Shown in pieces: positions 44,846 through 57,598 of a DNA stretch of 64,000 nucleotides. The first letter of the stretch is position 1; each line of letters starts with the position of its first letter. Both the position numbers and the translations under genes were made by a program. The notes beneath the pieces were generated by a model. It did no database searches and was not told the DNA's origin. It was given only the letters and a program-made list of their open reading frames with translations. Source of the stretch: Marasmius tenuissimus (Eukaryota > Basidiomycota > Agaricomycetes > Agaricales > Marasmiaceae); NCBI GenBank assembly GCA_029532415.1, contig JAQOTA010000062.1:806001-870000 (forward strand), read 5' to 3'.

Positions 44846-45990
44846 GAATTCGCGGGACACCGTAGTTGGTGCGGGGGAACCGTTGAAGTGGAAAACACTA
44901 GTACATGGACGTTCCGTTTCTTTTTAGACAAAATTTGGCTCAGCCTACCATTCCGATGATCAATATCCTGAGTCGTTTTACCCGGAACGCTCTTTTGCAA
45001 TGACTCGGAGAGTCTGATTGACAAGGCTAATACTCAGTACCGTATACTTGGGATACTACTTCGGTCGACCATAGTGATCTTCAAGCTTTCAAAGCCGCGT
45101 ACAAATAGCTCTCAGGATGCATATTCAACATTGAATCTGGAACTGAGATCACCAGAAGCTCGAACGACGCTCTAGCCGTCCACCAAACCTCGGACATTGT
45201 ACAAGTAACAGGGGTCGGATGACTCGGGGTTCCACCCAAGTTTATTGAAGGGCTCGCTCGTGCTTCCTTTCTTCGCATGCTGCAGCCACTCGGACATTTT
45301 AATGAGTGGCCGTCGAAAAAGAAAATCTACTGTTGTAGCGTGATGGCTCAAGCCTACTCTCTTCCGGTCAGCAACATTTCCTCGCCCCCGGCCCTCCAGA
45401 TGGAACTAGTACTATTCACGGTTGGAGTATGGGATGGCAAAACCCATGAAGTTTCGACCAGCGAAAAAGGCGCACGATCTCCCAAGTTGATTCATCGGTC
45501 CCATATGGGATTTCGACTCTGGTGAGAGTCGCGGGACTTGCTCAAGAAATTAATTTACTTCAAGCAACAATGGCCAAAGCAATTGTTCATTCTCAGAGAA
45601 AGCTCAGTCAGCAAACACCATGAAACGTTCTACAGCCCCGGCGGCCCTGAAACCCGATTAATCCTATTCTCCACGGGGATTGGCTAAATTTTGGCTGAAT
45701 TACTCACCAAATGAGAACTCTCATCGTCATCTGGAATTACTTGCAGTTCGATTCGTCAGCTTCCAGCCTGACTTCTCGTGAAAAGGATGATTAAGCGGTA
45801 CCAGAGCCGCAACCAGATACTTCAATTATGAGGCCAATATGGGGCCCTATATAATTCAACGAAGCAGCGCTGCTATCAGAAAGGGCTAATCAGTCTCATG
45901 TAAGTGTATGAATAGTCCAGGACGCATAAGAACCAACCTAACTCGAAAGTTCCCTCTTCACCCCATCCATTGACCCTATTCTCACATACT
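44846..45990. other. Intergenic between copies B and C
   Basis: No gene supported. It carries the copy C promoter and a segment near 45620 that resembles one near 44070. Confidence 0.4.
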
Positions 45991-46508
45991 ATGCGTCTCA
46001 GTCTCTTTGTCCTGTCTTCCCCCATAATCATCGGTAGCACACTCGCAGCTCCCTCGGCGGAACGCATCACCCAACTCTTCGCTCACCTGGCCACCGGTGA
46101 CGCTGGCCCAGCCCTGGACCAGCTCCTCTCTCCAAACATCACTTGGACAGTTCTCGGTAGTGCCCTCAATGGGACGTACAACCTCACAGGCATCAAGGAC
46201 ATTATCTCAACCGTGAGCGACGCCATTAGCGGGACCTACAAGATCGACACAGTATCGGTGATCTCCGAAGGTGCGGAGGGAACACGCTCGAGTATCGAGC
46301 TCAAGGCTGCAGAAGGGACGGTGGGGAAGAATGGTATGGAGTCCTCTCGTTCAGCGTATAATCAGGACTGAGAGATATTTTTAACTTAACAGGTGTACCG
46401 TATGATATGCAGTATGCTTGGATCTCAGAGTGGGAAGGGGAGACGATAATCTCAAATCGTGAACATATGGATTCGGCGTTGGTGGATCGGTTTCTTGGGT
46501 TGAATTGA
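45991..46508 (+). CDS. Small secreted NTF2/SnoaL-like protein (copy C), 152 aa
   Basis: Exons 45991-46333 and 46393-46508, with the intron at the same place (after KNG, phase 1) as the other copies. Signal peptide MRLSLFVLSSPIIIGSTLAAPS. It has the complete pattern ITQLFAHLATGDAGPALDQL, SPNITWTVLGS, a central helix, VSVISEGAEG, and WISEWEGETIISNREHMDSAL. This is the fullest version of the SnoaL-like motif (a helix then GD and a strand ending in W-T). Three or more NxS/T sites. Confidence 0.88.
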
Positions 46509-47224
46509 TGCTCTGGGAAGACCTATCGTCTCATGCGGCAGAATTTGCAGTCCTCAAAACACGGTGGTCGTAGGTTTTGAAGGGTTGCTTACTAGAAGTT
46601 AGTTGTAGATATACCATTTCCATGTTATCATTAGACAATTGGTATCATCCGTCCATTCCGGATATCTTGGGTCGTTCCTCCCTTCTGAACTCGGATTCCG
46701 GAACAACATTTCGGAGTGGCGACCACTGGCCCCCGAATAGGCTGCAGGCCGAGTCCAAATAAACGTCGAAGACTCAGCAAGCTGCGTGCTTCGACTACCG
46801 TGAGTAGGTGTCGTTATATGACATGGGGCAGATTCCGGACTAGACGGTACATTCGGACCAAAGAGACGAAATCCGATGTGTATTATCGGACGACGTACAA
46901 TTTCATTCAACCCCGCGTTGAAGACTTTGATGTAGATCTACCACGAGTCGCGAGTCTGCCTTGCGTGGGGGTACATGAATAGGAGTCTTCGTACACCCTT
47001 ACTAGAATCTACCAGCTCCGGCGCTAAGAAGTCAGTACGTCGACCCATGCCGTGTAGTAATAAATCCTTCGAACCTTCCTCGGTCAAGACCTTGGGGACT
47101 CTCGTCCGAGTCGGTGTCCCTTTATCACATACATAAGTCGATGGCAGAGTCTCCAGTATTCACCTCGTCCGTCCCCCAGTCCCAAACCGCGCAGAGAGGA
47201 AGAAAAAACAAACAAACAAACAAG
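46509..47224. other. Intergenic between copies C and D
   Basis: Nothing recognised besides flanking UTR and promoter sequence. Confidence 0.4.
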
Positions 47225-47740
47225 ATGCATCTCAACCCCTTCAAGTTGCTCCTTCTCTCTTCCCCCTTTACCACCAGCGTCCTTGCGTGCAAGCCTCCCT
47301 CCTCCACACGCATCACGGAGCTCCTCGCCCCCCTTTCCACCGGCGACGCCACCTCCCTCGTCGCCCTGTTCTCCCCCAACATCACCTGGACAACCTTCGG
47401 CAGCGTCTTGAACGGTACACGCAACTACACAGGGCTCATCGAGTCGTTCACCAAAGTAGTCGGTGCTGTCAATGGGACTTACACAATGGATGTAGTATCC
47501 GTGATCGCTGAGGGAAACTATTCGAGTACGGAGATGAAGATGGCCGAGGGAACCGTTGGGAAGAATGGTTAGTTTCTCCTTGGTAACCATAGAAGAGCCG
47601 ATAGAACTAACCTCTGAGTAGGCGTACCGTACAACCAACACTATGTTTGGATGATGGAGTGGGACGGGGAGATGATTGTCTCGGGCCGTGAATATCTGGA
47701 CACCCAATTGGTGGATCGGTTATTCGAGGTAGATTATTGA
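47225..47740 (+). CDS. Small secreted NTF2/SnoaL-like protein (copy D), 153 aa
   Basis: Exons 47225-47567 and 47622-47740. Signal peptide with the hydrophobic core LKLLLLSSPF up to about VLAC. The body retains RITELLAPLSTGDATSLVAL, SPNITWTTFGS, NGTRNYTGL, VVSVIAEG and, in exon 2, YVWMMEWDGEMIVSGREYL. It is more divergent than copies B and C and has a different start (MHLNPFK), so it is probably the older duplicate. Confidence 0.85.
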
Positions 47741-48744
47741 GGACATTTGAAAACACAAGGATACCCGTCAGCTCAACCTAGAGACGAGCTCGTTCGTTTT
47801 GGAGGTCAGAACGGAGGCTTAGTCGTGGGACTCTAGATACGAAACGTAGAAGTCTTTGAACGAAGCCCAAGTAGATCGATTGTACCGTTACGTAGATGTT
47901 CAAGATGTAAAAAAAAAGACCACCAGTTATTCTTGACGTATGAGCATTGGAAGCGATCCTCGCCTCGAGTTTCGAATGTAAAAGAGAGACTAGAAAAGGA
48001 TCGAACCGACTGGTTGTCGCCGCAGTTTTTTTGTACACATGTTGAGCTCGAACTTCGAAGATAGTGCTTCGTTCACAAGCGCGCCGTTAGGAGTAACAAG
48101 ATTCTTGACTGGGAGCGTCTAGCTGGGACGTCTAGACGTCGAAGTGGTAAGGCCGCAAGATATTGAGAGTCAGAGACGACGCTGCCAAAACTAAAGATAA
48201 GTCGATAAAGAAGCTGTGGTTGATTGACGTCAATGAGTGCCGAGCACGAGAGCCTGGTAGAGGGTTCGTGACTCGGAACCGGCAGTAAGTGAATTAGAGA
48301 TGCGCTGAGCATCCCAGAAAGATCGTGAATCAAGTAAGTATTCTCAGACGAGTATAACAGCGAGATGTCTGTAAAGAGTAGCCCGCGCGTGTGTTTGAGA
48401 ACTGGTGTCGTCGAGTAACTTACATAGTTCGAAAACTCAAAAAAAAAGAAATAAAAAATAAAAAGCGCACCAAAAACCCATTGAAGGTCACCCAAATTGA
48501 CTCGAAAACCATTCTGTGAATCTATCCTGCATATATACGATCCGATGCCACCAGGCAATAAGTGGGCTGCTCTAGCGCCCCCGAACGAGTGAATGCGGTG
48601 GGAAATCGCTACGGATTGCGGTCCTTCTTGGCCCAGTTGAAAGAGAGTCGTGGGAATGCTGGCTCAGGCTGTGGGCGCAAGCTCCGGCGCTTACACGAAA
48701 TTTTTTGACTCTGAACACCGACTATCAGAATATTGACTTAAACT
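47741..48744. other. Intergenic between copy D and ELP6
   Basis: Short frames on both strands but no supported gene. Confidence 0.45.
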
Positions 48745-49703
48745 ATGTTCTCCCCGTTCGAGCTTCCGCAACCAATATTCCTCCTCGTAACCGATGAGCT
48801 CGCGTCTCCAGCCGACTTTGCTTTACATCAAACGCTTGTATCTCATCTCAAACAGCATGGTTCTAAGCAATCCAACCTGAAGAGAATATATCTATCCGTG
48901 TCGGAGAGTTGGAATAGGTTACAGATGCTTTGTTCAAAATCGGTACGCCGTCGATCTTTTTCATGATTCGAGTATATATTCCAAATCACGCTCGTTCTAC
49001 TAGGGAGTAAACATATCTCAAAACATCCCATTGAAATCCTTACATTTCATCGATGTGCTTTCCCACCTCTCTCAATGCCAATCCAGCCCCAATACCACTG
49101 CATCACCGGCACCTTTGCTTCGTACCGTATACGATCAAGTGGCGCTTCTCCTTACCTCAGAAAACGAATCTTTGGAACCAGGATCGATAGTCATCCTAGA
49201 CGACATCTCCAGCCTCGAATGGACCGGTGATCACTCACCACACGATCTTACTCAGTTCTGTCGCGCTCTCCGTGCGCTGTGTCTAAAGGTATGTAACGCA
49301 AATAACAACAATTCACCCAAAAAGTATAACGGCACCAATCAATGAATCTCAGACCCAAACGACACTCATAATCCGGCACCACATCGTAACGCCTGATGAC
49401 CCCGATCCGGTCCTCAGAAATCTCAAACAGATGTGTTCATACCATATGGACGTACGGCCTCTATCGAGTGGGAGGAGTGGGGCTGTTAGCGGAGAGGTGA
49501 GCACCGAGTATCGAGCACAGGACCTTTTCCGGTTATTGACGGTATCCAAATCGCAGATCGCACTTCACGCAGGTCCAACCGCCTCGCTACAATTTGACAC
49601 ACGCAAAGTTCAACTACTCTCGAGACAAATGGCCCTACAATACCGGTTGACAGATAATAGTGTGGTGTTCTTCGAACGGGGCAGTAGTCGCGGGGTGTTG
49701 TAA
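48745..49703 (+). CDS. ELP6: Elongator complex subunit Elp6, 257 aa
   Basis: Exons 48745-48942, 49004-49288, 49353-49496, 49557-49703. Elp6 is a RecA/KaiC-like subunit of the Elp4-Elp5-Elp6 ring that supports tRNA wobble-uridine modification by Elongator. Family features visible: FLLVTDELASPADFALH at the start, SLHFIDVLSHL, the Walker B-like strand IVILDDISSLEW, RALCLKTQTTLIIRHHIVTPDDPD, and LSSGRSGAVSGE followed by IALHAGP. Exon 3 and exon 4 are separated by a 60-nt intron that has no stop and preserves frame. I removed it because splicing gives the conserved SGE-IALH junction; retention would add 20 residues. Confidence 0.88.
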
Positions 49704-50613
49704 ACCTTCACTCACGGCGCGTGCTCTGGCGCGGCAGCCTCAATCCAATGCAACTTACTTGTATACGCTAAGAGTACCATCCACCGATGGATTGCAGCGT
49801 TTTCAACTCCATGCTGCTCGGTTATCAATCGGGCATCGGAGAGGTTTGTGGTGTACGATGTCTTCCGCCCAAATTGCCCAACGCACGCGCGCTTCTGCCT
49901 CTGCACTGTGATGTATTCGATTCAGCGACTCAGATGGGACTCCGATCAAGCGAAGTTGGACGGAGACGAGTAAGTTTTTCTGTCCTTTCATGTGCATAGC
50001 AATGGATTTCCCCCGTTTGGCAACACAGAACCCAAATCGGAGGGTCACCGTACCTTACTGTGCATTTTACGATCTGAATCCGACCGGCCTGGAATCATGT
50101 GTGATAGTCTCGTAAATCACTGCAAAGTGTCGAATCATTGTGCCCTTGAGCAGTCCTGAATCAGAGGAACCCATATTCGGGAAATCGGAGGTGATGACAT
50201 ATCCGGGTATCCGTAATTTCTTCCCACCAACTCCCGCCCTGAAATTGCAGCTCCTTCTGTTTTCTCCAGCCTTGCAATCGTTCCTGCGTCTGCTCTGACT
50301 TGTTGCACCACCTGGGAGTTGCTAGACGCCGCTCGATTGATCTTGAAGTTTGAAGCCTCGAGGCTTACTGATGTATTATTCATTTTCTATGATGAAAATT
50401 CTCGTACATGAGGTTCAATATTCAATGGTCCCGGTCATTCCCTGCCACATGGAGACTGTAGACGGATGCCTGACAAGCAAGCAGATCGATGACAGTGCCT
50501 GGTGAGTGCCGAGATCATGGATGGGGGACGCAATTCCGACTTCCCAGGAAAGTTTGCCGTCCTAATAATAAATGTTTTACAGCGTTAACCGTTCTCACCT
50601 TCCTACCACCATC
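49704..50613. other. Intergenic between ELP6 and transcription factor 1
   Basis: Frames up to 80 codons, none convincing. The last part should hold the promoter of the first Zn2Cys6 gene. Confidence 0.4.
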
Positions 50614-51971
50614 ATGTCTGACCCAGCATCCATCAAGAAAGTCATTCGCTCCCATAAGAAATCTCGAACGGGATGCGTCCAGTGTAAAAAACGGCGTGTC
50701 AAAGTGTGTACATTCATTACCTATCCTGCTTCTTTGAGATTCATCTCATCCTTTGTTTTTGTTTAACCCAGTGTGACGAAAGGCGCCCAATCTGCGGTAC
50801 CTGCGAACGTCGAAAAACGGACTGCGTCTTCATTGAACGCTCCAAACCGTCCGAGGACGACAGCCCTTCCAGCTCGTCGACCAAGCCTGAGCTGATAGTT
50901 GCTCGTCGCCAGACAGCAGAACTCCAGCTCGCCCGGAAATCTCCTACACCGCCTCCCTTCTCGACATTGGACACAACTACCCTGAAATTGTTCCACCATT
51001 GGTGTATGATTACCTCAGGCACCCTCGCTCATTCGAGCTCTGCCCTTTACGGAGTCCAACATACAATTCCCCAAATAGCCTTCGGCCAGCCTGGTCTCAT
51101 GCACGCATTGCTCGCTATAGCCGCTTCACACATGCATCACCTCCTCAGTCCCCAGTCTCTCAGCGCTGATCTCGACTACAACAGCCTCTCAATTATGCAT
51201 AAAAGCAGCGCCGCCCAGCATATCCGAACCATCCAAGATCCTGACATCCACCTCCTCCTCATCGGCTTCCTCACCGTCCTCGAGTACGCCGACACCAGCG
51301 GCCGGGACATTTTTTCCCTCATTACATCCATCTACAATAACTTCCATGGTCGTTTCTTTGTCAAACAACCAATGATTGCGGCTATGGGTCTCTACAGCCG
51401 TAAACCCGGTCAACCACTCAAAGTCGACGTCCAAAACCAAGCCGAATACCAACAACATCTAAAACTCCCTTTCCCCCAGTCTCTTAACTCCATACACCTC
51501 CCAGCTTCCGAGTACGCATGGCCAGAGCCCGAGGAAGTTCAGGACCCTGATATCTCAGAAATATACCGTGGAGCGGTCGAAGCACTGATGGGCTCGTGGT
51601 ATCTCTTCCAACGGCAAGGAAGCGAAATTACCGCTGCCATCTCGTGGTTCGCCCGGTTTAGTGAGGAGTTTTACCGTTTCCTCGTTGTCGAGCGAAGGCA
51701 GCGAGCTCTAGTTTTGCTCTATCACTACTGCTCTATGCTCACCTGGTTGACGGAGCAGGCCGAAGTATGTTGGTGGGCGAGTGGACAAGCGGGATTGTCG
51801 AATTATTCCGGTTACGTGTGGTTCTTGTTGAAGGAGGAGTGGGCGATGTGTACCACGACTGCTGCGACGGTGGAACAGCAGTTGTATCAAGCACAAATCG
51901 CGCAGATGGCACATAACCCTGCCCCGGCGGGGACAGAGGAGGCTTTCAAAATCTCTGAGCCTATCTCATAG
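50614..51971 (+). CDS. Zn2Cys6 transcription factor (tandem copy 1), 429 aa
   Basis: Exons 50614-50703 and 50772-51971. The N-terminal binuclear zinc cluster is complete: Cys 21, 24, 31, 38, 41, 48 (C-x2-C-x6-C-x6-C-x2-C-x6-C), with the basic lead KKVIRSHKKSR and the linker KKRRVK between Cys24 and Cys31. The intron falls exactly between Lys30 and Cys31. The rest is helical, starting with a Ser/Pro linker and then the middle-homology type region (LKLFHHWC, QPGLMHALLAIAASHMHHL, HLLLIGFLTVLEYADTSG). This resembles the C6 plus Fungal_trans_2-type architecture. Target genes are unknown. A near-identical gene lies 2.2 kb downstream. Confidence 0.9.
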
Positions 51972-54146
51972 AGGGCTGACGTGAGGGCATACGTCGAGAC
52001 GCCGTTGTTGGAGACACTTCCTAATTTGGCCGTCCCAACAGATTGGGCGTAAAGCGGGATGGATGTATAGGGAAGCCGACGAGCTGGGATAATCTAACGT
52101 CGGGTTGTAGCACCTGTCACTCAGCCTTCAGGTCCAGGGGCTTCATGCCTCGCTTGGGAACAAGGTTTGAGTGCCAAGTTAGGTTATTAACTTACCTCCG
52201 GTGTTATCCAACAGGAATGCAGTCGGCCGCGAGTAAGTAGGATGTTAACTTACTACATAGACAATGTCTCTTGCCACGCCGCAATCTAGTTCAAGTTGTA
52301 GTATATCGATTTTTCCTGTAGTACGTACTTAGTTGACGACAATGCAGCGAAGTGACTTTCACTTGAGGAAATATCGGAGGGCGGTTACGTTTATGGGCCC
52401 GGACCGTGGAGCGCTGCCGCTGTTATCTCAAAAGGGCTAGCACAGACGTAAACCAACGAAAGCTTTCGCTACCTATACCTTGCGGCCTGGACCCATATGG
52501 ATCAATAACCATCTTCCCATTCTCTTTGCAGATCTCGGATATTCGGGAACCGAAGATCAACAGTTTCCGAATAGGCCCCGATATACTTCGTACCATTCGC
52601 GTTCTTCCGATCCGCGGCACCAATCATCACTTTTTTCTCGGTTCGCATTCGCACTCGGAAATTCAGTTCAGCCTCCGCCTGTTGAGCTATGTATAACAAG
52701 GCGATAATGTATATTGGACAAGCACTGGAGGGCCAATAGAACGGCTGGGATCTCGGGAGAGAGCTTCTAACGTGATTCAAGGAGCAGTTTAGGGGCCAAT
52801 CGGTGGACATTTGTTTGTGGGTGGGTGTGAGTCCCCAATCGACGGGTTCTAAGACCCAGTCATATCTCGCCTCTGATTCGGTGCTCCCGCTTTTCGACTG
52901 CGAAGAGTGATCTTAGACTCTAACTCATGAGATGAACGCTGATCAATGTGGGTGTATTTTGAAGAGCAGGCTCCGGCCTATTGATGATTTGTGAGGATTA
53001 GAGTCTTTGCAAATGAACAAGTTCTCTGGGACTGAACCTGGAGTCGTTCGAGCAAAGTGACACACCGTGGCACTAATTGTACTACTATTCCGGATTGTAC
53101 GTCTATGGTACTCTGCATATTCAAGTGGTAGCCTGCTCTGATTGAAGGTGAGTTCGAGCTTAAATTCTACCACTATGATGCATTTCGTTCCTTGGGTGTC
53201 GCTTCAAACTTGGCGCTACTCCCTGTCAGCAAACACATAATAAAATGTGTAGGCATCGTCCGGAGCACACCTTCGAATAAATCACCTGGGAAGATCGCCT
53301 CAGCCTGGCCAGTCTTCGTTCATACTACTCAAATCAGAAACCTTTGGGGCTGCTTACCAGGTTTGATTTCCCTCAGCTGCTGATCTCGGACGGAGGAAGC
53401 ACAAATACAGAACCCGTTCAAACCGTCCAAAGCCGCTTTTGAGCTTGGTTCCAGGAGGTTCCAGGCCGTTCGTAACTCAAGTTCGTCCCCGCGTTCATTC
53501 CGGGGTAGGCTGGCTCGCGGGTGGACTTGGAGCTGCTTGAGGCCGGAAGCTAGCAGTAGCGATACCTCGTGAAATACCTGGACTCGATCTTCACCCGCTG
53601 GCGCGGCGAATCGGACTGTGAGAGCATCATGAGTAGAGGAAGCTCTGGAAACCATACTATCCAGGGACGAGTCGAAGATGCCGGTGATTATCTACACAGG
53701 TATCCGGAACTTTCCCACCAATTGCCCCCTCGAACTAGTTCCTCTGTTACATCTCTACTTCCTACGACTTCCTGCGTCTACACCCCCTTGTCGTACCACC
53801 TTCAAGTTACTGAGTGGGGCTCAATTTTGTTGAGAACTGATGTGCACCGGTCATTTCAACTCCGGGGATCAAGTTCATGGTCAGGTCCTCAATCTGTTCA
53901 CTGACAATGACATGAGGTTGAATGGTGATTTCCATTACTGACGTACTTCGAAGACGGCTTCCGTATGCACCCTGGCATTTTGGGGTGAATCCCTTAGAAG
54001 CAAGTAGATCCTTATCAGTCGAGTCCCCAAGGCTCAGGGCGAGCAAAAGGGCTGTTCAGATTTTTCCTGATGATTTCTCGTTTGCCTGTTTTATAGCCCA
54101 ACAGTTGATTCAGAGCGTCAATCGTTCTCACCATCCCACCATCACC
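51972..54146. other. 2.2-kb spacer between the tandem transcription factors
   Basis: No supported gene. Parts resemble the 3' flank of copy 2: the element GCAGATCTCGGATATTCGG occurs at about 52528 and again near 56043, and GGATGGATRTRNAGGGAAG at about 52058 and 55596. This indicates that the duplicated unit includes 3' flank. Frames such as 52406-52696 and 53569-53904 are open but not protein-like. Confidence 0.5.
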
Positions 54147-55500
54147 ATGTCAAACCCAGCATCCATCAAGAAAGTCATTCGCTCTCACAAAAAATCTCGA
54201 ATGGGATGCGTCCAGTGTAAAAAGCGGCGCATAAAAGTATGTACATCAATTGCTCTCCTTTCTCTTTGAAATTCATTTCACTCTTTCTTCGGCAACAAAG
54301 TGTGACGAAAGGCGCCCAGTCTGTAGCTCTTGCGAACGTCGAACAGCGGATTGTGTCTTCATTGAACACCCCAGGCCATCAGAAAACGACAATGCTTCCG
54401 ACTCGTTGCCCAAGCCAGAGCAGATGCCAACAATTGCGCGGCACCAGACAACAGAACTTCAGCTCGCCCGGAAATCCCCCACACCACCTCCATTCTCAAC
54501 GTTAGACATGTCTTCGTTCAAGCTATTTCACCATTGGTGTACAGATACCTCCTACACCCTTGCTCATTCGAGCTCTGCAATGCACGGCGTCCAATATACA
54601 ATTCCCCAACTCGCCTTCGGTCAGCCTGGTCTCATGCACGTATTACTAGCTATAGCCGCTTCACACATGCACCATCTGTTCGGTCTACACGCTCTCAACG
54701 CTGACCTTGACTACAACGGCCTTTCAATCATGCATAAAAGCAGCGCTGCACAACATATCCGAACCATCCAAGATCCTGACATTCACCTCCTCCTCATCGG
54801 CTTCCTCACTGTCCTCGAGTACGCCGACACCAGCGGCCGGGACATTTTCTCCCTCGTCACATCCATCTACAATAACTTCCACGACCGTTTCTTTGTCAAA
54901 CAGCCAATGATCGCGGCTATGGGTCTCTACAGCCGCAAACCTGGCCAACGGCTTAAAGTCGACATCTACACTCAACCCGAATACCAACAGCACGTCAAAC
55001 TCCCTTTCCCCCAGTCTCTTAACTCCATACACCTCCCAGCTTCCGAGTACGCATGGCCAGAGCCCGAGGAAGTCCAAGACCCGGCTATCTCAGAAACATA
55101 CCGCCGGGTGGTCGAAGCGCTGACGGGCTCGTGGTATCTCTTTCAACGGCAAGGAAGTGAAATTACCGCTGCCGTCTCGTGGTTCGCCCAGTTTAGCGAG
55201 GAGTTTCACACCTTCCTTGTCATTGAACGTAGACAACGAGCTCTAGTCTTGCTCTACCACTACTGCTCCATGCTCACTTGGCTAACGCAGCAGCCTCAAG
55301 TATGTTGGTGGGCGAGCGGGCAGACAGGTCTGTCAAATTATGCAGGGCATGTGTGGTCCTTGTTGAACGACGAGTGGGTGATGTGTGTCACGACTGTTGC
55401 GACGTTCGAGCAACATCTCTATCAGGCACAGATTACGCAGATGACCCACAGCAGTGCAGCGGGAATGGATCTGTCTGATGCTGTTGTACCTGTTTCGTAG
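54147..55500 (+). CDS. Zn2Cys6 transcription factor (tandem copy 2), 429 aa
   Basis: Exons 54147-54236 and 54301-55500. It has the same length, intron position and Cys spacing as copy 1. Most residues are identical, with differences concentrated in the Ser/Pro linker after the zinc cluster, in a region near 240-260 and at the C-terminus. The zinc cluster differs at a few positions (KKRRIK; VCSSCERRTADC), which could alter DNA half-site preference. It is in the same orientation as copy 1, so this is a direct tandem duplication. Confidence 0.9.
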
Positions 55501-56625
55501 CGGCCACCTTTGATCAGCACGCTGAGGACGGATGTACCGGCTGGCATGGATCCTGATATAGGGATCTCAAAGCGCTCGGCGCGCTGCGGAAACCAGGATG
55601 GATATGCAGGGAAGTTGTCAGCCTCGTGTTGAGTTCAAGTTGAATAGCACCAGTGACTCATCCTTAAGGCCCTCGCCCCTCACGCCTTCGTTCCGAGAAG
55701 GGCTTAGGCGCCAGATCAAGTCCCCACAGGAGCCTTTTCAATCTTGGTGGGATTCAGCTGGCTTTAGTCTGCTTCACGATTCGTCTTAGTAGTACTCGAC
55801 ATTGACGCGGTCCCATGCGTAACCTAGTATTTAGACCAAGTTGCATTGTATTCCTCGTGCCTGTAGTAGTATAAACGAAGCGTTCAGTCTGCGTCTGCTA
55901 CCTTGACACATCAGCTCTACACGTCTTTACGAGTAAACACCTTACTGCAGTGTGACGCGAAAAAGCGCTCTCTCGCAGATCTTCTATCAATCACAGCACG
56001 TTCCGGACCCACATGCGCCCACAACCACCTTCATCTTCCTTTGCAGATCTCGGATATTCGGAACTCGAATAACTTCTCCGATCAAAGTAATAAAGAGGCC
56101 GAGCTCCCAATACTTATGCCTTTTACATCTACGAGGCACGGGGGGTCGGTTGATCATTTCGGTGTTCGCATTCGCACTCGGAAATTTACGACCGGCTTAT
56201 GGGAAGTTGTGGATAGCTTCCGAGACTATAGCAAGGCTAAGAACTATCATCATAAAGGCCGGAGACCTGATTGACATTCTCTCTGTGCATGATGCCTGAA
56301 TATACAATCTGAGAAGGCTTCTAAGGAGTCTGTCCGGCGAGTCCCGCAACAGTGTTTCGGGAGTGTCTGAAACTCTCCTTTGGTTCTCCTCAGCATGTGA
56401 TATCTCACGTTCGCTTCAATCGTCCATTTTTGTCAGAGCAGCGGCCAGCCCCCTGATCTAGATTTTGTATGTCCGTTTGTGAGCGTACTGTAGATCGACA
56501 CGGATGGGCGGCACTATATATAATAGTAGATCAGTGAATTGTGAGACAGTGAGCTTCTCATCCTTGAGCTTGAACTTTAGTCGTCCCTCCCGCTCCCGCT
56601 CGTCCCATCGACCCTCGTCCTCACC
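55501..56625. other. Intergenic after transcription factor 2
   Basis: It contains the duplicated 3' flank elements noted for the spacer at 51972-54146 and, near 56580, a CT-rich run (TCCCGCTCCCGCTC) just before the ATG at 56626. No further gene seen. Confidence 0.45.
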
Positions 56626-57333
56626 ATGTCGACTCCGTTATCCAGAGACAACAACGTTTATCGCGATAAGATGAAGGCAGCTTTCAACAGGTTCAGGGTT
56701 AAAGAGCGCCATTACCTCCTGAGCCTACCCAAGGCCGTTAAACGCAAGCTAAAGCCCAACGCCCCCCACTGGTACTTTGCTGCCCACGTCAGCTACTACT
56801 GTGAAGTCCTCTTCACACTCGGAGGGATCAAACCATGTGTTCTCTTCGTTCACGGCGCAGACCAGGAGTTCACCGATAACCTCATCGAAACTTGCTTGAA
56901 ACCCGTTCTCGAGGAATACAACATCATGGCATACGGGTTCTCGTTGACGAGAATCTTGCATGATCTGCCCACAAGCGCCCACAAGGGATTCAAGAACGGT
57001 TGGGTCTTGGCCGACTTGTGTAACCCGCGGTACCCAATCGTAGAGAGGGTTTTCCTACGTCCTTATGGTGGCAGGGTTCCGGAGGTAGAGGTCGGCAACG
57101 CCCTTGGGTACCCAACTGTCAGAGGAAACCATTTGGTTGAATATCTCGACGACACCGAGAGGGAGCCACTGGCAAGGGTTGCACAGGTTCCAGACATATG
57201 CTGTGTCACAGCTATGGAGTATACGACAGAGGGGAATCTGGATAACCTTCAGAGGGTCACACCACACTTCCGAAAATGCGCGAATCTGATGCAACTGGTC
57301 GGAAGGACGTTGAAAATAACGACGCGTGGTTAG
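56626..57333 (+). CDS. Orphan intronless protein, 235 aa
   Basis: A single frame from an ATG in a good context (CACCATGTCG). The protein is basic at the start (KERHYLLSLPKAVKRKLKP) and then mixed alpha/beta: HWYFAAHVSYYCEVLFTLGG, KPCVLFVHGADQEFTDNLIE, YNIMAYGFSLTRILHDLP. VLFVHGAD resembles a strand-turn of an alpha/beta fold, but no complete motif is visible. Not recognised as any named family. It has no introns, like the 194-aa gene at 28580. Confidence 0.7.
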   Translation: MSTPLSRDNNVYRDKMKAAFNRFRVKERHYLLSLPKAVKRKLKPNAPHWYFAAHVSYYCEVLFTLGGIKPCVLFVHGADQEFTDNLIETCLKPVLEEYNIMAYGFSLTRILHDLPTSAHKGFKNGWVLADLCNPRYPIVERVFLRPYGGRVPEVEVGNALGYPTVRGNHLVEYLDDTEREPLARVAQVPDICCVTAMEYTTEGNLDNLQRVTPHFRKCANLMQLVGRTLKITTRG

Positions 57334-57598
57334 AGATCAAGGTAACGCGACCTTGGCATTTTTGAAGAGGATATCACTCGGTTCGGAATATTAGCTTTAG
57401 TTATGGATTTTGGGACGAAGGATAGAACATAGTATATATCATATAGTAACTCACTTGGCTTGCTTGTGCAAAGTACCGTCACTGGGCTGATATCACTGCC
57501 TCTTGAACATCTACGCTATGGCAGTAAGCCTCCACCCAACCTTCAACCTCTCATCTTTTCAGCCTTCAAGGAATCGTCGCGAGTTCCTACACAGTCAT

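Noticed and set aside
52406..52696. Open frames in the spacer between the transcription factors as genes
   Set aside because: The counterpart in the duplicated flank (55903-56299) reads in different frames with different stops, so the shared sequence is not conserved as protein.
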